From NCBI GenBank assembly GCA_947505565.1, contig CANNLB010000122.1, forward strand, positions 1-7,191: DNA of 7,191 nt, in the 5' to 3' direction. This document shows, one piece after another, positions 5,090 through 7,191 of the stretch (its first letter is position 1; every line of letters starts with the position of its first letter). The notes beneath the pieces were generated by a model that had not been told where the DNA came from, made no database searches, and worked only from the letters and a program-made list of their open reading frames with translations. Source of the stretch: Acidobacteriota bacterium (lineage in GTDB: Bacteria > Acidobacteriota > Terriglobia > Bryobacterales > Bryobacteraceae). Position numbers and translations under genes: made by a program.

Positions 5090-7191
5090 CTAGAACTCCG
5101 CCCGAATCGAAACCTGAACGTTCGCTTGGGCCGTCCCGAAGTTCGAGAAGTCCCCCACCGTTCCCGTAAACCGACCAAACGCCGACGTGTTGTTCTGGTT
5201 GTACTGAGTGTTCGGCGCCGCTACGTTCGGATTCTTGAACGGCAGGTTATGCCCGTCCACTCGGAAGCTCAACTTCAGCTTCTCCCCCACCGGATGCCAA
5301 CTCTTGGTGATGAAGAATTGCATCCAGTAAAGCCCCGGCGCCTGCACCACCCGCGAGCCCAAAGTTCCAATCGTATAAGGAGCCGGATATGCAAACACGC
5401 TGCTGTTGAAGAAGGGCGTCTGCGCCGCTGTCGGGAAGCGTTGACCCATGTCCCAGTTCGGCACCTTCGCCTGCTCAATCGGGGCCGTCGTATTCACCCG
5501 CGACTGCGTCAGGTAACGATTCGGGCTCCCGGCATGAGTCACTGATATCGGCTGCCCCGACATCGTATTCTCACTCAAGTTCACCTTCCAACCGCCCAGC
5601 ATAGAGTTCAACACCCCGCCCTGATTCATCCATTTTTTCCCCTTGCCCACCGGCAACTCATAAACCACGAAAGCGCCAAACGCCTTCTGCTGGTCGTAAG
5701 CCGTCCGCGCTTTTCCCTGCCGATTGTAATAAGACAACGAATCGTCGTTACTCAGCGACTTCGAGAAATTGAAACTCGTCGTAAACAGCAGCCCGTTGCC
5801 AAACCGCTTCTCCAACGCAATATTGCCGCTGTGCCACGTGTTGTGATTGAAGTTCGACAGGTAGTTCACCGTGCCAAACTGCGGATAGATCATATAGTTC
5901 TGTTGAGAAACAAACACTTGATCCTGCAGCGCCCGATCGTTCCCCAGCGCGATCGACAGCGGAATCGCGTTGATGTTCCAAGCCCGCTGCAACGCCACCG
6001 CCGCCGACGCCTGATACTGCGCGTTAATCAGCCAAGTCGTCCCCGGCTGATACTGAAACCCGCCGGACCAGTTCATCACGTAAGCATTCCGCAAGTTCGG
6101 ATCGCGCCACGTCGCATTGCGTTGACCGAAGTTGGCGCCCGTGTAAGGCACCGTCCCATCGGCGTTCACAACGAATTTCTGCGGCCCCGGGCCCGTCGCC
6201 AGTTGAAACTGGTGGCGGGGGTCCCCCACCGGCTGCAGGATGTTGAATACGCCGGCATACTCGTCGAAGCCGCCCCCGGTAATCCCGCCAATGCTCGTGC
6301 TGTCTACGGTCATGATGCCGAACGAAGCGCGAAATACCCACTTCGGCTTAAAATTATACGCCAGGCCTAACCGCGGCTGGAAGTTATTCAAGTCGCGATT
6401 GCCGATCCGACCCTTCGGATGGGTAATCGCTCCCAACTTCCCGCTCACCGGGTCAATCGCCAGCGGGTCGAACTGCGACTGCTGATCCCACTTCGTCTTA
6501 TACGGCGAGAAGTAAGTCCAGCGCACGCCCACGTTCAGCGTCAGGTTCGGCCGTACCTTCCAATCATCCTGGAAGTACAACTCCTGGTCCCATTGCCGCG
6601 GCATGAAAATCGCCAACTGCTTGGTAAACGTCGCGCTCGTCGCCGTCCCCATCAGGAACCCCGCAAAGTCGTTCCCCGTGTTCTGCGCAAACGGCAGCGT
6701 CGTCGCGCCGTTAAAGTTGTACTGCCCGGAAGGCAGCGACGTCGCCTTGTCGCTGAACGCCGACCGGATCATCTCCCAACCAAATTTCAAATTATGCCGG
6801 CCAGCAATGAACGTTGTGTTGTTCTGAATAATCTTGTCTTCCCCCACTTGGCGAAGATATCCCATCGGCGCAATGCTGAACCCGATATTGAAGTAAGGAA
6901 ATGTCTCCGGCGCCACGCCCGGAATCGAAACCGAGTCCGATCCTACCGCCGGACGCTCCGGATTCGACGACGCCCGGCGGTTGTAACCAACCCGGAACTC
7001 ATTGAACAACCGGCGAGACAGAATCGAAGAAAAGCTCAACACACCATTGATGTTATCCGTCGGGTTGATTTCGCGCGACGCGTTGTACTGCGCATTGGCG
7101 AAGTTATCCCCGTTCTGCCCCCTGTTATGCCCGTGCGAGTAACGGAAGAACACCTTGTGGTTCGACGAGAACTGGTGGTCGATCTTCTCGT
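5090..7191 (-). CDS. Oar-like TonB-dependent outer-membrane receptor, C-terminal part
   Basis: The frame is open to the right edge, so the N-terminus is missing; 699 residues plus TAG are present. The internal GTG at 7153 is not a start, since coding clearly continues upstream of it (residues 1-12 read EKIDHQFSSNHK). The whole segment fits the beta-barrel of acidobacterial Oar/CarboxypepD_reg-like TonB-dependent receptors. Landmarks include FRYSHGHN at 15-22, GRHNLKFGWEM at 130-140, QDDWKVRPNLTLNVGVRW at 207-224, and NNFQPRLGLAYNF at 268-280. It is rich in Asn, Gln, Tyr and Phe with alternating strands, and ends in VQVSIRAEF, an aromatic C-terminal strand of the type recognised by the Bam machinery. 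Family members are typically above 1000 residues with an N-terminal carboxypeptidase-regulatory-like domain and plug, which would lie off the right edge. The ligand cannot be told. The downstream PSCyt gene follows after 41 bases, so it is probably the promoter-proximal member of the operon seen here. Confidence 0.92.
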   Translation of the reverse strand, partial: EKIDHQFSSNHKVFFRYSHGHNRGQNGDNFANAQYNASREINPTDNINGVLSFSSILSRRLFNEFRVGYNRRASSNPERPAVGSDSVSIPGVAPETFPYFNIGFSIAPMGYLRQVGEDKIIQNNTTFIAGRHNLKFGWEMIRSAFSDKATSLPSGQYNFNGATTLPFAQNTGNDFAGFLMGTATSATFTKQLAIFMPRQWDQELYFQDDWKVRPNLTLNVGVRWTYFSPYKTKWDQQSQFDPLAIDPVSGKLGAITHPKGRIGNRDLNNFQPRLGLAYNFKPKWVFRASFGIMTVDSTSIGGITGGGFDEYAGVFNILQPVGDPRHQFQLATGPGPQKFVVNADGTVPYTGANFGQRNATWRDPNLRNAYVMNWSGGFQYQPGTTWLINAQYQASAAVALQRAWNINAIPLSIALGNDRALQDQVFVSQQNYMIYPQFGTVNYLSNFNHNTWHSGNIALEKRFGNGLLFTTSFNFSKSLSNDDSLSYYNRQGKARTAYDQQKAFGAFVVYELPVGKGKKWMNQGGVLNSMLGGWKVNLSENTMSGQPISVTHAGSPNRYLTQSRVNTTAPIEQAKVPNWDMGQRFPTAAQTPFFNSSVFAYPAPYTIGTLGSRVVQAPGLYWMQFFITKSWHPVGEKLKLSFRVDGHNLPFKNPNVAAPNTQYNQNNTSAFGRFTGTVGDFSNFGTAQANVQVSIRAEF

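Noticed and set aside
5831..6370. A 179-codon plus-strand open frame opposite the receptor gene.
   Set aside because: Arg/Val-rich translation with no recognisable motif; lies entirely inside the well-supported beta-barrel gene.

Overview
The window looks like part of an acidobacterial chromosome, most plausibly the Bryobacterales / Solibacter-type group. This is inferred from the gene families, not from a marker gene. Three families that are expanded together in Acidobacteria, Planctomycetes and Verrucomicrobia sit side by side: a DUF1080 (3-keto-disaccharide hydrolase) protein, a DUF1501 protein with its usual PSCyt1-DUF1549-DUF1553 haem partner, and an Oar-like TonB-dependent outer-membrane receptor. 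The DNA is GC-rich and almost fully coding. No RNA gene, mobile element, CRISPR array or stretch of 300 bases without a gene was seen.

Layout. Bases 1-932 (+ strand) hold the last 309 codons of a secreted two-domain DUF1080 protein whose start lies off the left edge. It meets the next gene tail to tail, and the two stop codons overlap by four bases. The other three genes are on the minus strand and read from right to left. First is the C-terminal 699 residues of an Oar-like beta-barrel receptor (7191-5090, start off the right edge). After 41 bases comes a 911-residue di-haem PSCyt/DUF1549/DUF1553 protein (5048-2313). Overlapping it by 11 bases is a Tat-exported DUF1501 protein (2323-929). The spacing suggests one operon: receptor, cytochrome-like protein, DUF1501 protein. 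The gap between the first two genes carries a strong Shine-Dalgarno sequence next to an inverted repeat that places the GTG start in its loop.

How the genes may work together (inference). All four products carry export signals or belong to envelope families. The receptor could import a glycan-like or other large ligand across the outer membrane. The haem protein and the DUF1501 protein, a member of the alkaline phosphatase/sulfatase superfamily, would act on it in the periplasm. The DUF1080 protein, if it has the activity of its family, would cleave 3-keto-glycosides. PSCyt/DUF1501 pairs are common but biochemically uncharacterised, so the substrate and the role of the haems are unknown. The least ordinary features are the physical link of receptor to PSCyt/DUF1501 pair, a discoidin-like insertion in the haem protein, an unassigned N-terminal domain in the DUF1080 protein, the start-codon hairpin, and the mirror-image codon use of the two strands.
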